DNA of 64,000 bases from Salinibacillus kushneri (GCF_900111405.1 NZ_FOHJ01000002.1:124001-188000); one strand, 5' to 3'; positions 1-8,822 are shown, counted from the first letter of the stretch. The notes: a model not told the origin generated them from the sequence alone. Made by a program: numbers and translations.

Positions 1-671
1 GATATGATTAGCACAACGAGTGCAATAGGTAATGCTTTTGGTTCAATAAAGCTGGAAAGGCTCCATTTATTTGAGTTATTCGGTTGTGCTTTCTTTTTCC
101 CTTCTGGTACGTTTAAAAAGAATGCTATGAGTAAGCTAATGATTCCTAACACGAGGCAAAAACTAAAGATGACTTGATAAGTCGTGTGCTCACTCATAAA
201 AAGACCAATAAACGGACCAATAGCCGTGGCCAATGTAATGCTCATACTGTAATACCCGATTCCTTCCCCTTTTCGCTCTTCAGGGATAACACCAGCGACA
301 ATCGTTCCTGTTGCTGTACTCGCCATCCCTAATGCAATTCCATGTAATAAACGGGTAATAAGCAGAAAAGTAATGCCTGTATCTATGAAATATAATAAGG
401 AAGTCAAAATAAAAAAGATTAGCCCAGAATATAACATTCTTTTGTTACCAATTTTCGAAATCATACGTCCAAGAAACAGCCGCCCGATTAGTGTTCCAAT
501 AATAAAAACCCCAGTGACTAGTCCACCCTGGCTTTCAGAAGCGGCAAATTCCTCTACTGCGTAGACAGCCATTGTTACCAATAATAAATAAAAGACTAAG
601 TATAAGAAAAAGTTGGCTGATGAGACAATGATAAAATCCTTTGTCCATAATTTAGCTTTTAATTGATTCAC
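1..671 (-). CDS. MFS transporter, N-terminal part (runs off the left edge)
   Basis: The reverse strand reads from a GTG at 669-671, preceded by AGGTGAT at a good distance, into an uninterrupted frame that leaves the window at base 1 (about 223 residues seen). The protein starts VNQLKAKLW and contains repeated hydrophobic helices. Between the second and third helices lies the MFS-type loop GRLFLGRMISKIG, and later RLLHGIALG. This is the layout of a 12-helix major facilitator drug/metabolite exporter. The substrate cannot be told. It is the leftmost gene and is transcribed leftwards, away from the DsbA-like gene. The family call is confident; the GTG start is inferred from the ribosome binding site because no ATG lies near it. 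Confidence 0.85.
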   Translation of the reverse strand, partial: MNQLKAKLWTKDFIIVSSANFFLYLVFYLLLVTMAVYAVEEFAASESQGGLVTGVFIIGTLIGRLFLGRMISKIGNKRMLYSGLIFFILTSLLYFIDTGITFLLITRLLHGIALGMASTATGTIVAGVIPEERKGEGIGYYSMSITLATAIGPFIGLFMSEHTTYQVIFSFCLVLGIISLLIAFFLNVPEGKKKAQPNNSNKWSLSSFIEPKALPIALVVLII

Positions 672-1106
672 GAATCGATCACCTTAATTCATTATATTTT
701 GTTTCCATGGATGTGTAACTTTAATAGCTTATCAAAAATATTAGAAGTGTGTCTAGTACGAGTAAGGTAATGGATGAGTTGTGAATACTGGTGCAGAGGG
801 GATTAACCTATTTTCCCTTCAGTGTTGGTAAATGAAGATCCAAAGTAAAAAACAGGAGGCTAATCCTGTTTTTTACAATAAGGAGAATGATAAAAAGAAA
901 GCTCAAGTGGATAAAAATTCAGGATGGGCCACGTCCAGTTCCGGCTCCAACGACTAGTGCTACTACCTAAATCCCGTAGGATGAATCAACATCGACACGA
1001 ATCGGTTCGTCGTGTTTGCTTTATCACCTGCAGCTTTAGTCCAGTCCGTACGTCGCTAAAGGGGGACTTTCGGCTTTTGTTCCTGGAACCATGAACGTGT
1101 TCCTGA
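672..1106. other. Intergenic region with several hairpins, no gene seen
   Basis: No convincing reading frame lies in these 435 bases. They hold the bidirectional terminator listed separately and, at about 985-1100, a denser block of imperfect inverted repeats: ACACGAA/TTCGTcGTGT near 995-1015, CTTTAG/CTAAAG near 1031-1062, and GGAAC/GTTCC near 1083-1101. The block is richer in GC than its surroundings and resembles the short structured intergenic repeats of Bacillaceae. I see only one copy in this window, so calling it a repeat is inference. Confidence 0.35.
847..874. terminator. Bidirectional intrinsic terminator
   Basis: An 11-base perfect stem, AAAAAACAGGA pairing with TCCTGTTTTTT, closes a 6-base loop. 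A/T tracts at both ends would let it act on either strand. It lies between the divergent upstream region of the MFS gene and the 3' side of the DsbA-like gene. Confidence 0.6.
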
Positions 1107-1742
1107 CTATTCTTTCCATACCTTTTCCAGCGCTTCTTTAAAGGTATCTAATGGCTGTGCACCGGAAAGCGAGTATTTTCGGTTGATGACAAAGAATGGA
1201 ACACCACTCGCTCCCATCTGTTGTGCCATTTGTTCATCTTCTCTTACATCACCTGCATAGGCCGTTTCATCATTTAATACTTCTAATGCCTGATCCCGGT
1301 CTATCCCTGAATCTTCTGCAATGTCAGCGATTGTGTCGATGTCACCTACATTTTTGTTTTCCGTAAAATAGCCGTGCAGGAAATTTTCTATGAGCTCTTT
1401 TTCCTTGCCTTGCGTCTTGGCGTACTTTGCCAGGCGATGCGCATCAAACGTATTGGTTGGCTTCATATTATCATAGTTATAGGTAAGCCCGATATCAGCA
1501 GCTTGCTGAATGATTCCTTTATTCATCTCTTTTACTTGCTCGATACTGGATCCAAACTTGAGAGCTAAGGAATCATAAATGCCTTCTTCTGCATATTTTG
1601 GTGCATTGGGATCCAGTTCAAAACTTCTGAACTCTACTTCGATTTCATCACTATGTGGAAATTGGTCGAGCGCCATTTCTAAACGTCGCTTTCCGATATA
1701 ACAAAACGGACAAACAAAATCTGACCATACCTCAATTTTCAA
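1107..1742 (-). CDS. DsbA-family (FrnE-like) thioredoxin-fold oxidoreductase
   Basis: The 211-residue protein opens with KIEVWSDFVCPFCYIG, the N-terminal beta strand and CPFC active site (about residues 11-14) of the FrnE/DsbA family, followed by the helical insertion and a C-terminal GASGVPFFVINRKYSLSGAQP segment with the conserved cis-proline (GVPFF). There is no signal peptide, so it should act in the cytoplasm, probably in thiol/disulfide or glutathione-like chemistry. The TTG at 1740-1742 is chosen over an ATG 18 bases upstream because GAGGTG sits six bases before the TTG while the ATG has no ribosome binding site. It stands alone. The family is secure; the substrate is unknown. Confidence 0.85.
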   Translation of the reverse strand: MKIEVWSDFVCPFCYIGKRRLEMALDQFPHSDEIEVEFRSFELDPNAPKYAEEGIYDSLALKFGSSIEQVKEMNKGIIQQAADIGLTYNYDNMKPTNTFDAHRLAKYAKTQGKEKELIENFLHGYFTENKNVGDIDTIADIAEDSGIDRDQALEVLNDETAYAGDVREDEQMAQQMGASGVPFFVINRKYSLSGAQPLDTFKEALEKVWKE

Positions 1743-1914
1743 AATAAACACCTCATTCATAAGTTTATCGTTATTGTAGCATAGGGATGGGGTGTTAAAC
1801 GAACAATTCTTATGCTATCTGTATGATTAAAACGTCTGGCATTCGTCTGGGGGAAATGTAAGATTCAGGACAAGATTAAAAATAGGGGAGTAATCAAAAT
1901 TCCTGCTATACATA

Positions 1915-1968
1915 AAAATGGCTGCTACCACCTAAGTGTAACCAGTTTAAAGCGGTAGCAACCATTTA
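1915..1968 (-). terminator. Terminator of the met operon
   Basis: Just downstream of the M20 gene, AAATGGTTGCTACC pairs with GGTAGCAGCCATTT (one mismatch) around a loop of about 20 bases. On the transcribed strand this is followed by a short T-containing stretch. The stem is strong but the T-tract is poor. Confidence 0.5.
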
Positions 1969-1982
1969 TGAATTCATTTTCT

Positions 1983-3194
1983 TTAACTTTTTTGCGCTTC
2001 GATTCGGTGATGAAATTCATCTTTTATTTCCTTAAGAGTTTCTTCATTAGTTAAAAGTTCAAATCCTGTAAGAGCAAGAGCTTTGGCACCAGCTATCAAG
2101 GCACGGTCGCCTTCCTCAGAGTTCGCTGCCTTACGAAATTCAGGAGTATGGTTTACTAATGTATCAGGGCCAATTTTAATATAAGGATGAATCGTTGGGA
2201 CAACATTACTGATATTTCCGGCATCAGTAGAACCAAGCCCTTTGCTGTTTTCCGTATCAATTGTTTCACCCAGCTCGTGAATTTTATCAACATATACTTG
2301 ATCAAATCGTCTATTCAGGACAAAGTGATCGACTTCGTTTTGAAACTGAATCACATTTACCTCAGTCCCTGTAGATAGAGCGGCACCTTCAGCAATTCGT
2401 TTAACCTTCTGAGTAACCCGAGCACAGGTTTGTCGGGTGTTCGCCCGGATAAAGAACCTTGCCTTTGCATAGTCCGGCACAATATTTGGAGCTTTTCCTC
2501 CATCGGTAATAATTCCGTGAATTCTAACGTCATCTGTAACATGCTGGCGTAATGCATTAATGCCGTTAAATAGTTGAATGACTCCATCCAGAGCGTTAAT
2601 CCCTTCCTCAGGAGAGGAGGCGGCATGGGCTGATTTTCCGTGAAATTCAAAATCTAATGGGTCAACGGCTAAAGACGGTCCTGTGACAGCAGATTTAGCA
2701 AAGGGGTGTACCATCATACACGCATCAATGCCTTCGAGTAAACCGTGCTTTACAAAGCTTCCTTTCGCACTTCCATTAGGTCCGCCTTCTTCGGCAGGTG
2801 TACCAAGTACTACTACACCTCCACCCGTTTGTTCAATCACTTGGGATAACGCAATAGCAGCGGCAACACTGGCCGTGCCAATAATATTATGTCCACAGGC
2901 GTGACCGAGACCAGGGAGGGCATCATACTCCGCTAAAAATCCAATTGTTGGACCTTTGTGACCGGAATCGTATTTAGCAATAAAGGCGGTTTCATGTCCT
3001 GCTACTTCACGTTCAACTGTAAAATGATTTTTCTCAAGAGTACGGCTTAACAGCCCTGAAGCAAACTTCTCTTCGTTTCCGATTTCAGGGTTGGCGTGAA
3101 TTCGATGACTAATGGATATATAATGATTAGTCAGTTGATTGATTTGAGAAATAATATCTTCATTTAATTTGTTTTTTGTGACTTTGGTTGCCAT
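1983..3194 (-). CDS. M20-family amidohydrolase (AbgB-like), last gene of met operon
   Basis: This 403-residue cytoplasmic zinc peptidase/deacylase belongs to the M20 amidohydrolase group. Visible motifs are the metal-binding and catalytic EYDALPGLGHACGHN (residues 88-102), the PAEEGG segment carrying the catalytic glutamate, HGKSAHAA in the dimerisation domain, and the C-terminal metal-ligand region ending in NHTPEF. Length matches the p-aminobenzoyl-glutamate hydrolase B/N-acyl amino acid deacylase subgroup. It follows metQ by 29 bases and shares the SAM-riboswitch transcript. The inference is that it deacylates or cleaves an imported sulfur amino acid conjugate, comparable to deacylases in Bacillus S-methylcysteine salvage. 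The exact substrate is not visible. AAAGGAGTG precedes the ATG. Confidence 0.85.
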   Translation of the reverse strand: MATKVTKNKLNEDIISQINQLTNHYISISHRIHANPEIGNEEKFASGLLSRTLEKNHFTVEREVAGHETAFIAKYDSGHKGPTIGFLAEYDALPGLGHACGHNIIGTASVAAAIALSQVIEQTGGGVVVLGTPAEEGGPNGSAKGSFVKHGLLEGIDACMMVHPFAKSAVTGPSLAVDPLDFEFHGKSAHAASSPEEGINALDGVIQLFNGINALRQHVTDDVRIHGIITDGGKAPNIVPDYAKARFFIRANTRQTCARVTQKVKRIAEGAALSTGTEVNVIQFQNEVDHFVLNRRFDQVYVDKIHELGETIDTENSKGLGSTDAGNISNVVPTIHPYIKIGPDTLVNHTPEFRKAANSEEGDRALIAGAKALALTGFELLTNEETLKEIKDEFHHRIEAQKS

Positions 3195-3223
3195 GCTCTC
3201 ACTCCTTTATTTTTAGTTGAAGC

Positions 3224-4060
3224 CTACCATCCAATTTCCTTTAGAGGAACAAAGGTAGGAATAAGAGAGTTATCAAAAACTTCCTTAATATGTTCTGCAA
3301 CATCTTCGCTTTGGTAAATTTCCGCAAGTTTTTGCAGGGTTGGATCGTCGGCATCTTCAGTTTGAACAGCCAAAATATTAATATATGGCGTTGCAGTATC
3401 ATCTTCTATGAAAATAGCGTCTTCAACGGGAGTGAAGCCTGCCTCAACGGCAACACCGTTATTAATTACAGATGCGTCAACATCCGGCAATACACGTGGA
3501 GTCTGGGCTGCGACAACAGGCTCAAATTTTAATTCTTTAGGATTGCTTTGAATCGATTTTAAATCGCCATTTCCATCAAAGTCTTCCGGTAACGTGATGA
3601 GACCAGCTGATTGCAGTAAAAGCAATGCGCGCCCCATGTTCGTTGCTTCCTGCGGTAATGCGATGGTGGCTCCGTCCGGGATATCTGCTGGATTTTCGTA
3701 TTTATCGGAATAGAGTCCCATTGGTGCAATGAGCGTGGTCGCAATTGGTTCAAGATCTAGATTACGCTCTTCTATAAAGGAATCAAAGTAAGAAACCGTT
3801 TGGAAAGCGTTCATGTCAATTTCGCCATTTGATAAGGCTAAATTAGGGCGGACATAATCAGAAAACTCAACCAGTTCTACCTTAATTCCTTCCCCAGCAG
3901 CTTTTTCCTTCACATATTCCCAAATAGGAACACCGGAAGCGTTCATACCGACTTTTACGACTTCTTCTTTGGAATTACTGGCACTTGATGAATTTCCACA
4001 GCCGGAAATGACAATTAAAACAGATAAAAATACTAGGATTAATGATAAAAACTTTTTCAT
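3224..4060 (-). CDS. metQ: Methionine ABC transporter substrate-binding lipoprotein MetQ
   Basis: The 278-residue NlpA/MetQ-family lipoprotein has a signal peptide MKKFLSLILVFLSVL ending in a lipobox with the modified cysteine at residue 21 (ISGC). The mature part carries the MetQ pattern VKVGMNASGVPIWEYVKE, then NAFQTVSYFDSF and IALPQEATNMGRALLLLQ. It captures methionine or related compounds outside the membrane and passes them to MetP/MetN. It is third in the operon, 14 bases after metP. The family and role are well supported. Ligands other than methionine (S-methylcysteine or acyl derivatives) are possible given the amidohydrolase behind it. Confidence 0.93.
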   Translation of the reverse strand: MKKFLSLILVFLSVLIVISGCGNSSSASNSKEEVVKVGMNASGVPIWEYVKEKAAGEGIKVELVEFSDYVRPNLALSNGEIDMNAFQTVSYFDSFIEERNLDLEPIATTLIAPMGLYSDKYENPADIPDGATIALPQEATNMGRALLLLQSAGLITLPEDFDGNGDLKSIQSNPKELKFEPVVAAQTPRVLPDVDASVINNGVAVEAGFTPVEDAIFIEDDTATPYINILAVQTEDADDPTLQKLAEIYQSEDVAEHIKEVFDNSLIPTFVPLKEIGW

Positions 4061-4074
4061 GGTTAATCGCTCCT

Positions 4075-4737
4075 TTATCTTCTTCTAATAATATGGGATA
4101 GACGGTTACCAATGGATTGGATGGATTGAACGATTATAACCAGTAAAACAACCGTCACAATCATCACTTCTGTTTCAAATCGCTGATAACCATAGGCAAT
4201 GGCCAAATCACCTAATCCACCGCCGCCAACGACTCCAGCCATGGCGGAGGCTCCGACCAGACCAATCGTTGCAATCGTGAAATTTAAGACAAGTGAACTA
4301 AGAGCTTCAGGGACGAGTACGCGAAAAATGATTTGATTCGGTGTTGCGCCCATTGATTCAGCAGCCTCAATCACACCTGGATCAATCTCCAGCAAGCTAT
4401 TTTCCACCAGGCGCCCAATGTAAGGAGCGGCATAAATAATTAATGGAACTATGGCCGCTGTTGTTCCGATAGATGTTCCTACAACAAATCTCGTAAATGG
4501 AATAATGGCAACGAGCAAAATAATAAAAGGGACTGAACGAAAGATATTAATAATAGGATTTAGAATGTTAAAGATATATTTGTTTTCTAACAGGTGTCCT
4601 GGTCTTGTCACAACGACAGCAATACCTAAAGGAAGCCCGATAATTCCGGCAAAAAGTAAGGCTGCGCCGACCATAATAAATGTATCGGCGGTTGCCTGTA
4701 AGATTTCTAACCAAAATGTATCCCAATTAATTTGCAT
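4075..4737 (-). CDS. metP: Methionine ABC transporter permease MetP
   Basis: This 220-residue permease has five or so hydrophobic helices and the ABC permease EAA loop (EAAESMGATPNQIIFRVLVPEAL, about residues 125-147), which docks on the MetN ATPase. The start overlaps the end of metN by 11 bases, a sign of coupled translation. Sequence features such as FRSVPFIILLVAIIPFTR are typical of MetI/MetP. It forms the membrane channel of the methionine importer. Confidence 0.93.
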   Translation of the reverse strand: MQINWDTFWLEILQATADTFIMVGAALLFAGIIGLPLGIAVVVTRPGHLLENKYIFNILNPIINIFRSVPFIILLVAIIPFTRFVVGTSIGTTAAIVPLIIYAAPYIGRLVENSLLEIDPGVIEAAESMGATPNQIIFRVLVPEALSSLVLNFTIATIGLVGASAMAGVVGGGGLGDLAIAYGYQRFETEVMIVTVVLLVIIVQSIQSIGNRLSHIIRRR

Positions 4738-5749
4738 CTGCTAGCACCTCCTGAAGCTGGACGGACTGATTGATATATAGCTGAGCCCGCCTGATTTCAT
4801 CTTCTTTTCCCTGTAGTTCAATGATGAGGTTACCGAACGGGATATCCTGAAGTTCAGTAATCTGTCCGTGAAGTACATTCACTTCAACATGGAATCGTTT
4901 GGCGACCTGGGATAACAATGGATACCCGGTGGAATCACCGACAAACGTTACTCGGTAGATATGTCTAGAATCATTTTCTAATAAATGTAGAATGGATTTT
5001 GGAATTCGGTCATTCATCACGGAGCTGACAAAGTTTTGTGCCGTTTTGGTTTGTGGATTAGAAAATACGTCAAAAATACTTCCCTGCTCTATAATTTTTC
5101 CATTCTCCATCACAGCGACTTTTTGACAGACATCGCGTATCACCTGCATTTCATGTGTAATAATTAAAATGGTAATTTTGTATTCACGATTAATCCGTTT
5201 TAAGAGCTCCAGAATAGAAGCTGTTGTCTGTGGATCAAGTGCAGACGTTGCTTCATCACATAATAAAATGTCAGGTGAAGTAGCCAAAGCCCGCGCGATT
5301 CCTACTCGCTGTTTTTGCCCGCCGGATAATTGGTCAGGATATTTTTCTGCCTGTTCACTAAGTCCAACAAATTCAAGCAGCTGATCTACCCGGTTTTTGA
5401 TTGTTGGTTTATCTTCTCCTGCCAGTCGTAATGGAAACGCAATATTATCGTAGACTTTCTTTGACTCCAACAGGTTAAAGTGTTGAAAGACCATACTGAT
5501 TTTTTTGCGTGCTTCGCGCAACTTAGTACTGGATATGGCGGTTAAGTCTCTTCCATTTACGACTACCTTACCAGTGGTTGGCTTTTCTAAGAGGTTAACG
5601 CAGCGTAATAACGTACTTTTTCCAGCCCCGCTAAAGCCGATTACTCCGTATATATCTCCTTTTTCCACGGTTAAATTGACGTCCTGAACCGCGGTAACCT
5701 GCTTTTCACCTGATTCAAATACTTTTGATACATTCTTAAGCTCAATCAT
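4727..5749 (-). CDS. metN: Methionine ABC transporter ATP-binding protein MetN
   Basis: The 340-residue ATPase has Walker A GFSGAGKST, the Q-loop FQHFNLL, signature LSGGQKQRVGIARAL, Walker B ILLCDEATSALDP and the H-loop ITHEM. It also has the C-terminal ACT-like NIL domain (about residues 265-340) used in this family for feedback by methionine. The ATG at 5747-5749 has GGAGGG six bases upstream and gives the usual family length. The frame extends 33 codons further upstream, but that stretch would translate the riboswitch terminator and is not coding. It is first gene of the SAM-riboswitch operon metN-metP-metQ-M20. Confidence 0.95.
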   Translation of the reverse strand: MIELKNVSKVFESGEKQVTAVQDVNLTVEKGDIYGVIGFSGAGKSTLLRCVNLLEKPTTGKVVVNGRDLTAISSTKLREARKKISMVFQHFNLLESKKVYDNIAFPLRLAGEDKPTIKNRVDQLLEFVGLSEQAEKYPDQLSGGQKQRVGIARALATSPDILLCDEATSALDPQTTASILELLKRINREYKITILIITHEMQVIRDVCQKVAVMENGKIIEQGSIFDVFSNPQTKTAQNFVSSVMNDRIPKSILHLLENDSRHIYRVTFVGDSTGYPLLSQVAKRFHVEVNVLHGQITELQDIPFGNLIIELQGKEDEIRRAQLYINQSVQLQEVLADAN

Positions 5750-5800
5750 GCGTGACCCTCCCCGATAGCTGTTCATCATCGTTTCCATGTAGATAAAGAA

Positions 5801-5826
5801 AACCCCTCTTCGATAAGAAGAGGGGT
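5801..5826 (-). terminator. Expression-platform terminator of the SAM riboswitch
   Basis: On the transcribed strand AACCCCTCTT pairs with AAGAGGGGTT, with U-rich sequence after it. The 5' arm and loop contain CTTCTTATC, the same nine bases that open the aptamer P1 helix. The P1 3' strand GATAAGAAG can therefore pair either with the aptamer start (SAM bound, terminator forms) or with the terminator arm (antiterminator). This is a clean S-box switch geometry. Confidence 0.85.
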
Positions 5827-5854
5827 TAGAGTCAATATGTAAAAACAACCGCGC

Positions 5855-5975
5855 TCTTCTTATCTTTCAAGCCAATTGTATGGCTTGTCGGATTTGGCAC
5901 AGTGTTTCAGCTTTTACTGAAACCCGCTGCCGAGGCTTCAAAGGGCCGTATCCCTCCACCTCTCTTGATAAGAAG
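5855..5975 (-). promoter_or_regulatory. SAM-I riboswitch (S-box leader)
   Basis: The reverse strand begins CTTCTTATCAAGAGAGGTGGAGGGA, shown here only as its landmarks: P1 strand CTTATC, AAGAGAGGTGGAGGGA junction, GGCCCTTTGAAGCC, the GGCAGC...GTGCCA helix, CGACAAG and closing GATAAG. These are the conserved S-box elements in the right order. It sits between a good promoter and metN, with a terminator between aptamer and start codon. By established S-box behaviour, high SAM would stop transcription of the methionine importer operon. Confidence 0.93.
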
Positions 5976-6016
5976 TACAATTTCAAAATATTTTATTGTT
6001 AAATAATTTTAAAATA

Positions 6017-6046
6017 ATCATACGAGAAAGGACAATTATATGTCAA
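6017..6046 (-). promoter_or_regulatory. Sigma-A promoter of the S-box/met operon
   Basis: The reverse strand has TTGACA (6041-6046), an 18-base spacer and TATGAT (6017-6022). Transcription would begin roughly 35-45 bases before the aptamer P1 helix. The match is strong and the position is right for the riboswitch leader. Confidence 0.65.
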
Positions 6047-6250
6047 TGATTTTTTGAAAAGTGTGTAAAAAGTCCCTGGTGTAAATGATCAAATGAAAGA
6101 GGAGAAGACTTTCATCCTGAATCCTTTCGCATGGGCAAAAAGCCTTCTTGACAATAATCTGATTCATGTACTACGATATGATGCGATTCTCAATACTTTA
6201 AGTAAAACTATAGTATTTTCAAATAAACATCAAGAAAGGAGTAAAATAAA

Positions 6251-6631
6251 ATGGGATTATTTTGGCTGATTGGACGTTTGATTTTGGGGATTTATTTTCT
6301 TATGACAGGATTTAATCATCTTAAAAATTATCAAGGCATGAAACAGGCTTGCGAACAAAAAAATCTCCCTCTGCCTGGTGCATGTGCATCACTTTCTGGT
6401 CTTATTTTGATTATTGGCGGATTAACGATTTTAACTGGTATGTTTGTTGGAATTGGTGTATTACTGCTTGTTATTTTTCTAATCATAGCAGCAACCACGT
6501 TCCACAATTATTGGGTATTTGAGGATCCCATGCAAAAAATGGGGGAACAGACTCAATTTATGAAAAATATTGCACTAGCAGCTGCACTATTAATGCTATT
6601 ACAAATTCAGGACTGGTCCTGGACTCTATAA
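6251..6631 (+). CDS. DoxX-family small membrane protein
   Basis: This 126-residue protein has four hydrophobic helices (about residues 3-20, 45-65, 66-85 and 107-122) and the DoxX-type N-terminus LIGRLILGIYFLMTGFNHL. AAGGAG lies upstream of the ATG and a strong terminator follows the stop codon, so it is a single-gene unit. DoxX-family proteins are poorly defined; some relate to quinone-linked redox chemistry. No function can be fixed from sequence. Confidence 0.75.
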   Translation: MGLFWLIGRLILGIYFLMTGFNHLKNYQGMKQACEQKNLPLPGACASLSGLILIIGGLTILTGMFVGIGVLLLVIFLIIAATTFHNYWVFEDPMQKMGEQTQFMKNIALAAALLMLLQIQDWSWTL

Positions 6632-6659
6632 AACAGGGGATATTCCCCCTGTTTTTTTA
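6632..6659 (+). terminator. Intrinsic terminator after the DoxX gene
   Basis: ACAGGGG pairs with CCCCCTGT around a short loop and is followed by a run of seven T. It starts directly at the stop codon of the DoxX gene. Confidence 0.9.
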
Positions 6660-6853
6660 TGGGGGTTTAACACGGGGAAATGTGGTTTTTGTTTTTGCCT
6701 CCCTTTGTAAAGCAATTATTTTGATTTGAATGCCATTAAGGGATAAAATTTCTTTAAGGTCTATTTCTGATTTTCAGTATGGGAATATAATCTTACATAG
6801 TCATTTTTACCCAGCTAAACGTATGATGAACGTAATAAAGGAGAGCGCTGCAA

Positions 6854-7795
6854 ATGGAAATAATTGATCTAACAGAAACACGGCCACATGATTCAACCCC
6901 CTTAACACTTGTACTTGGTCAGTTTGATGGTGTTCATAAGGGACATCAGCATATCCTGCAAACATCAAAGAAGCAGAAGACGGCTGATGAAACCCTGGCT
7001 GTGATGAGCCTTTCTGATCATCCCCTTTGGATTCGAAATCAGAACCCGGATTTTGAAAAAAGAATGACACCAGATAGAGATCGACTTCATTTACTGGAAC
7101 AATTTGGTGTAGAAAAGTATTATCAAATAAACCACACACAGGGGGATGTGAAGTATCCTTTAGAGGAATGGGTTTTTAACTATCTTGCTCGGTTAAACAT
7201 AAAGCGATTGATTTTCGGTGAAGGTTTTCGTTTTGGTTTTGACGAATCTTTTCATATGGAAAAGTTTCTGGATTTATGTGCAAAGCGGAATATTGAGATA
7301 ACGACTGTTCCTCAAGTAAAAGTAAACGGCACCAAAATCAGCAGTCAAACCATTCGGGGTTATATTAAAAAAGGTCTCATGGAACCTGTACATGCTTTAC
7401 TAGGACGTCCATTTACGATTACAGGAACGGTGATTCATGGTGAAAAAATGGGGCGCAAGCTAGGGTTTCCTACCATTAATCTTGGTGAAATGGAAAATTA
7501 TGTAGAGCCTAAACCAGGTGTTTATTTAGGGATGGTTGGCATACATAAGAAAGAAGGGATAATAGACTATTGGGATACCCTTATAAGTACGGGATATCGC
7601 CCAACAGTTAATGGAGAAGGGTATCTGATTGAAGCTCACCTTCTGAATTTTTCTGGTGATTTGTATAACCAGACTGTATCCATCTCCTTTTTACGTTTTA
7701 TGCGAGAGGAATTAAATTTTGACAGTTTAGATAAACTAATAGAACAAATGGAAAAAGATAAGATAGAAGGCGAGAGACTGATGGGGCATTTTTAG
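6854..7795 (+). CDS. ribF: Bifunctional riboflavin kinase / FAD synthetase (RibF type)
   Basis: The 313-residue cytoplasmic enzyme has two domains. The N-terminal nucleotidyltransferase holds LGQFDGVHKGHQ (HxGH motif, about residues 23-34) and the KRLIFGEGFRFGF segment, and would make FAD from FMN. The C-terminal flavokinase domain (about 183-313) holds GEKMGRKLGFPTINL with the FPTxN ATP/Mg site and PKPGVYLGMV, and makes FMN from riboflavin. In Bacilli the housekeeping copy normally sits beside truB and rpsO; here it stands alone, so this may be a second copy. A stop-adjacent TGCCTGTCACCACC motif follows. Confidence 0.88.
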   Translation: MEIIDLTETRPHDSTPLTLVLGQFDGVHKGHQHILQTSKKQKTADETLAVMSLSDHPLWIRNQNPDFEKRMTPDRDRLHLLEQFGVEKYYQINHTQGDVKYPLEEWVFNYLARLNIKRLIFGEGFRFGFDESFHMEKFLDLCAKRNIEITTVPQVKVNGTKISSQTIRGYIKKGLMEPVHALLGRPFTITGTVIHGEKMGRKLGFPTINLGEMENYVEPKPGVYLGMVGIHKKEGIIDYWDTLISTGYRPTVNGEGYLIEAHLLNFSGDLYNQTVSISFLRFMREELNFDSLDKLIEQMEKDKIEGERLMGHF

Positions 7796-7865
7796 TGCCT
7801 GTCACCACCCGAATTTTGTCGAATTTAGTAGGAGCTGTAATAACATAGGAAAGGTGGAATTCTTT

Positions 7866-8813
7866 ATGAAATATGTTCAATTAAGAAACGATCAGATACC
7901 TCCTATCGCGTTAGGAACCTGGTCCTGGGGAAGTGGTGCAAATAGTGGAGAAGATGTTTTTGGTAATCAATTGACCGATGAAGATTTAAAGCCTGTGTAT
8001 GAAGCAGCGATGAAAGCTGGATTTCATTTGTGGGATACAGCTGCTGTTTATGGCATGGGTGCTTCTGAAACCATTTTGGGGCAGTTTATTAAGGAATCGG
8101 ACAATGTGTTAATCTCAACAAAATTCACTCCAGGCGCCCAGGAAGATATGGAAAAGTCCATTACCGAAAGCTTTAATCGGCTTGGTGTAAATTATGCGGA
8201 CATTTATTGGATACATAATCCCAATGATGTAGAAAAATGGACCAATGAGCTAATTCCTTTGATGAAAAAGGGAAAGGTCAAGCATGCTGGCGTTTCCAAC
8301 CACAACTTAGAAGAAACGAAGCTCGCTGCTTCGATTCTCGAAAAAGAAGGCTTAAAGCTTTCTGCTGTACAAAACCATTATAGTTTGCTTTATCGTGCCT
8401 CAGAAGATGCGGGTATTATTGACTGGTGCAATGAAAATGGTGTGGTCTTCTTTTCATACATGGTGTTGGAGCAAGGGGCATTGACCGGAAAGTATACACC
8501 GCAGAATCCATTTACACCTGGAACACGAAGAGGAGAGGCGTTTAATGTTGAAGTCCTAGAAAAGTTGACTCCTTTATTAGAGGATATGAATAGAATCGGG
8601 GAAGCTCACGGTGTAGAACCTACACAAATTGCTGTTGCATGGGCGATGGCAAAAGGAACGGTGCCGATTATAGGTGTTACGAAATCCAGACATGTTGATG
8701 GAGCTGTGGCAGCCGCTGATGTTGAGTTATCCAACCAGGAAATGAAAGACCTAGAGTCATCAGCCAAAGCTACAGGTATCGAAATCAAAGGAGCCTGGGA
8801 AAAGGAAATGTAG
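7866..8813 (+). CDS. Aldo/keto reductase
   Basis: The 315-residue NAD(P)H-dependent oxidoreductase is a TIM-barrel AKR. The catalytic Asp and Tyr appear in LWDTAAVYGMGASE, the Lys in VLISTKFTP, and the family signature near GKVKHAGVSNHN and GTVPIIGVTKSRH (cofactor phosphate region). The ATG at 7866 is preferred over an in-frame GTG at 7854 because AGGAAAGGTGG covers that GTG and lies eight bases before the ATG. It may be co-transcribed with ribF, 70 bases away. The substrate is unknown. Confidence 0.88.
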   Translation: MKYVQLRNDQIPPIALGTWSWGSGANSGEDVFGNQLTDEDLKPVYEAAMKAGFHLWDTAAVYGMGASETILGQFIKESDNVLISTKFTPGAQEDMEKSITESFNRLGVNYADIYWIHNPNDVEKWTNELIPLMKKGKVKHAGVSNHNLEETKLAASILEKEGLKLSAVQNHYSLLYRASEDAGIIDWCNENGVVFFSYMVLEQGALTGKYTPQNPFTPGTRRGEAFNVEVLEKLTPLLEDMNRIGEAHGVEPTQIAVAWAMAKGTVPIIGVTKSRHVDGAVAAADVELSNQEMKDLESSAKATGIEIKGAWEKEM

Positions 8814-8822
8814 TGGTCAATT

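Noticed and set aside
2357-2650. Minus-strand frame inside the M20 gene
   Set aside because: It is a shadow in another frame; the M20 frame carries all family motifs.
5750-5848. N-terminal extension of MetN
   Set aside because: It would translate the riboswitch terminator; the ATG at 5749 gives the normal length.
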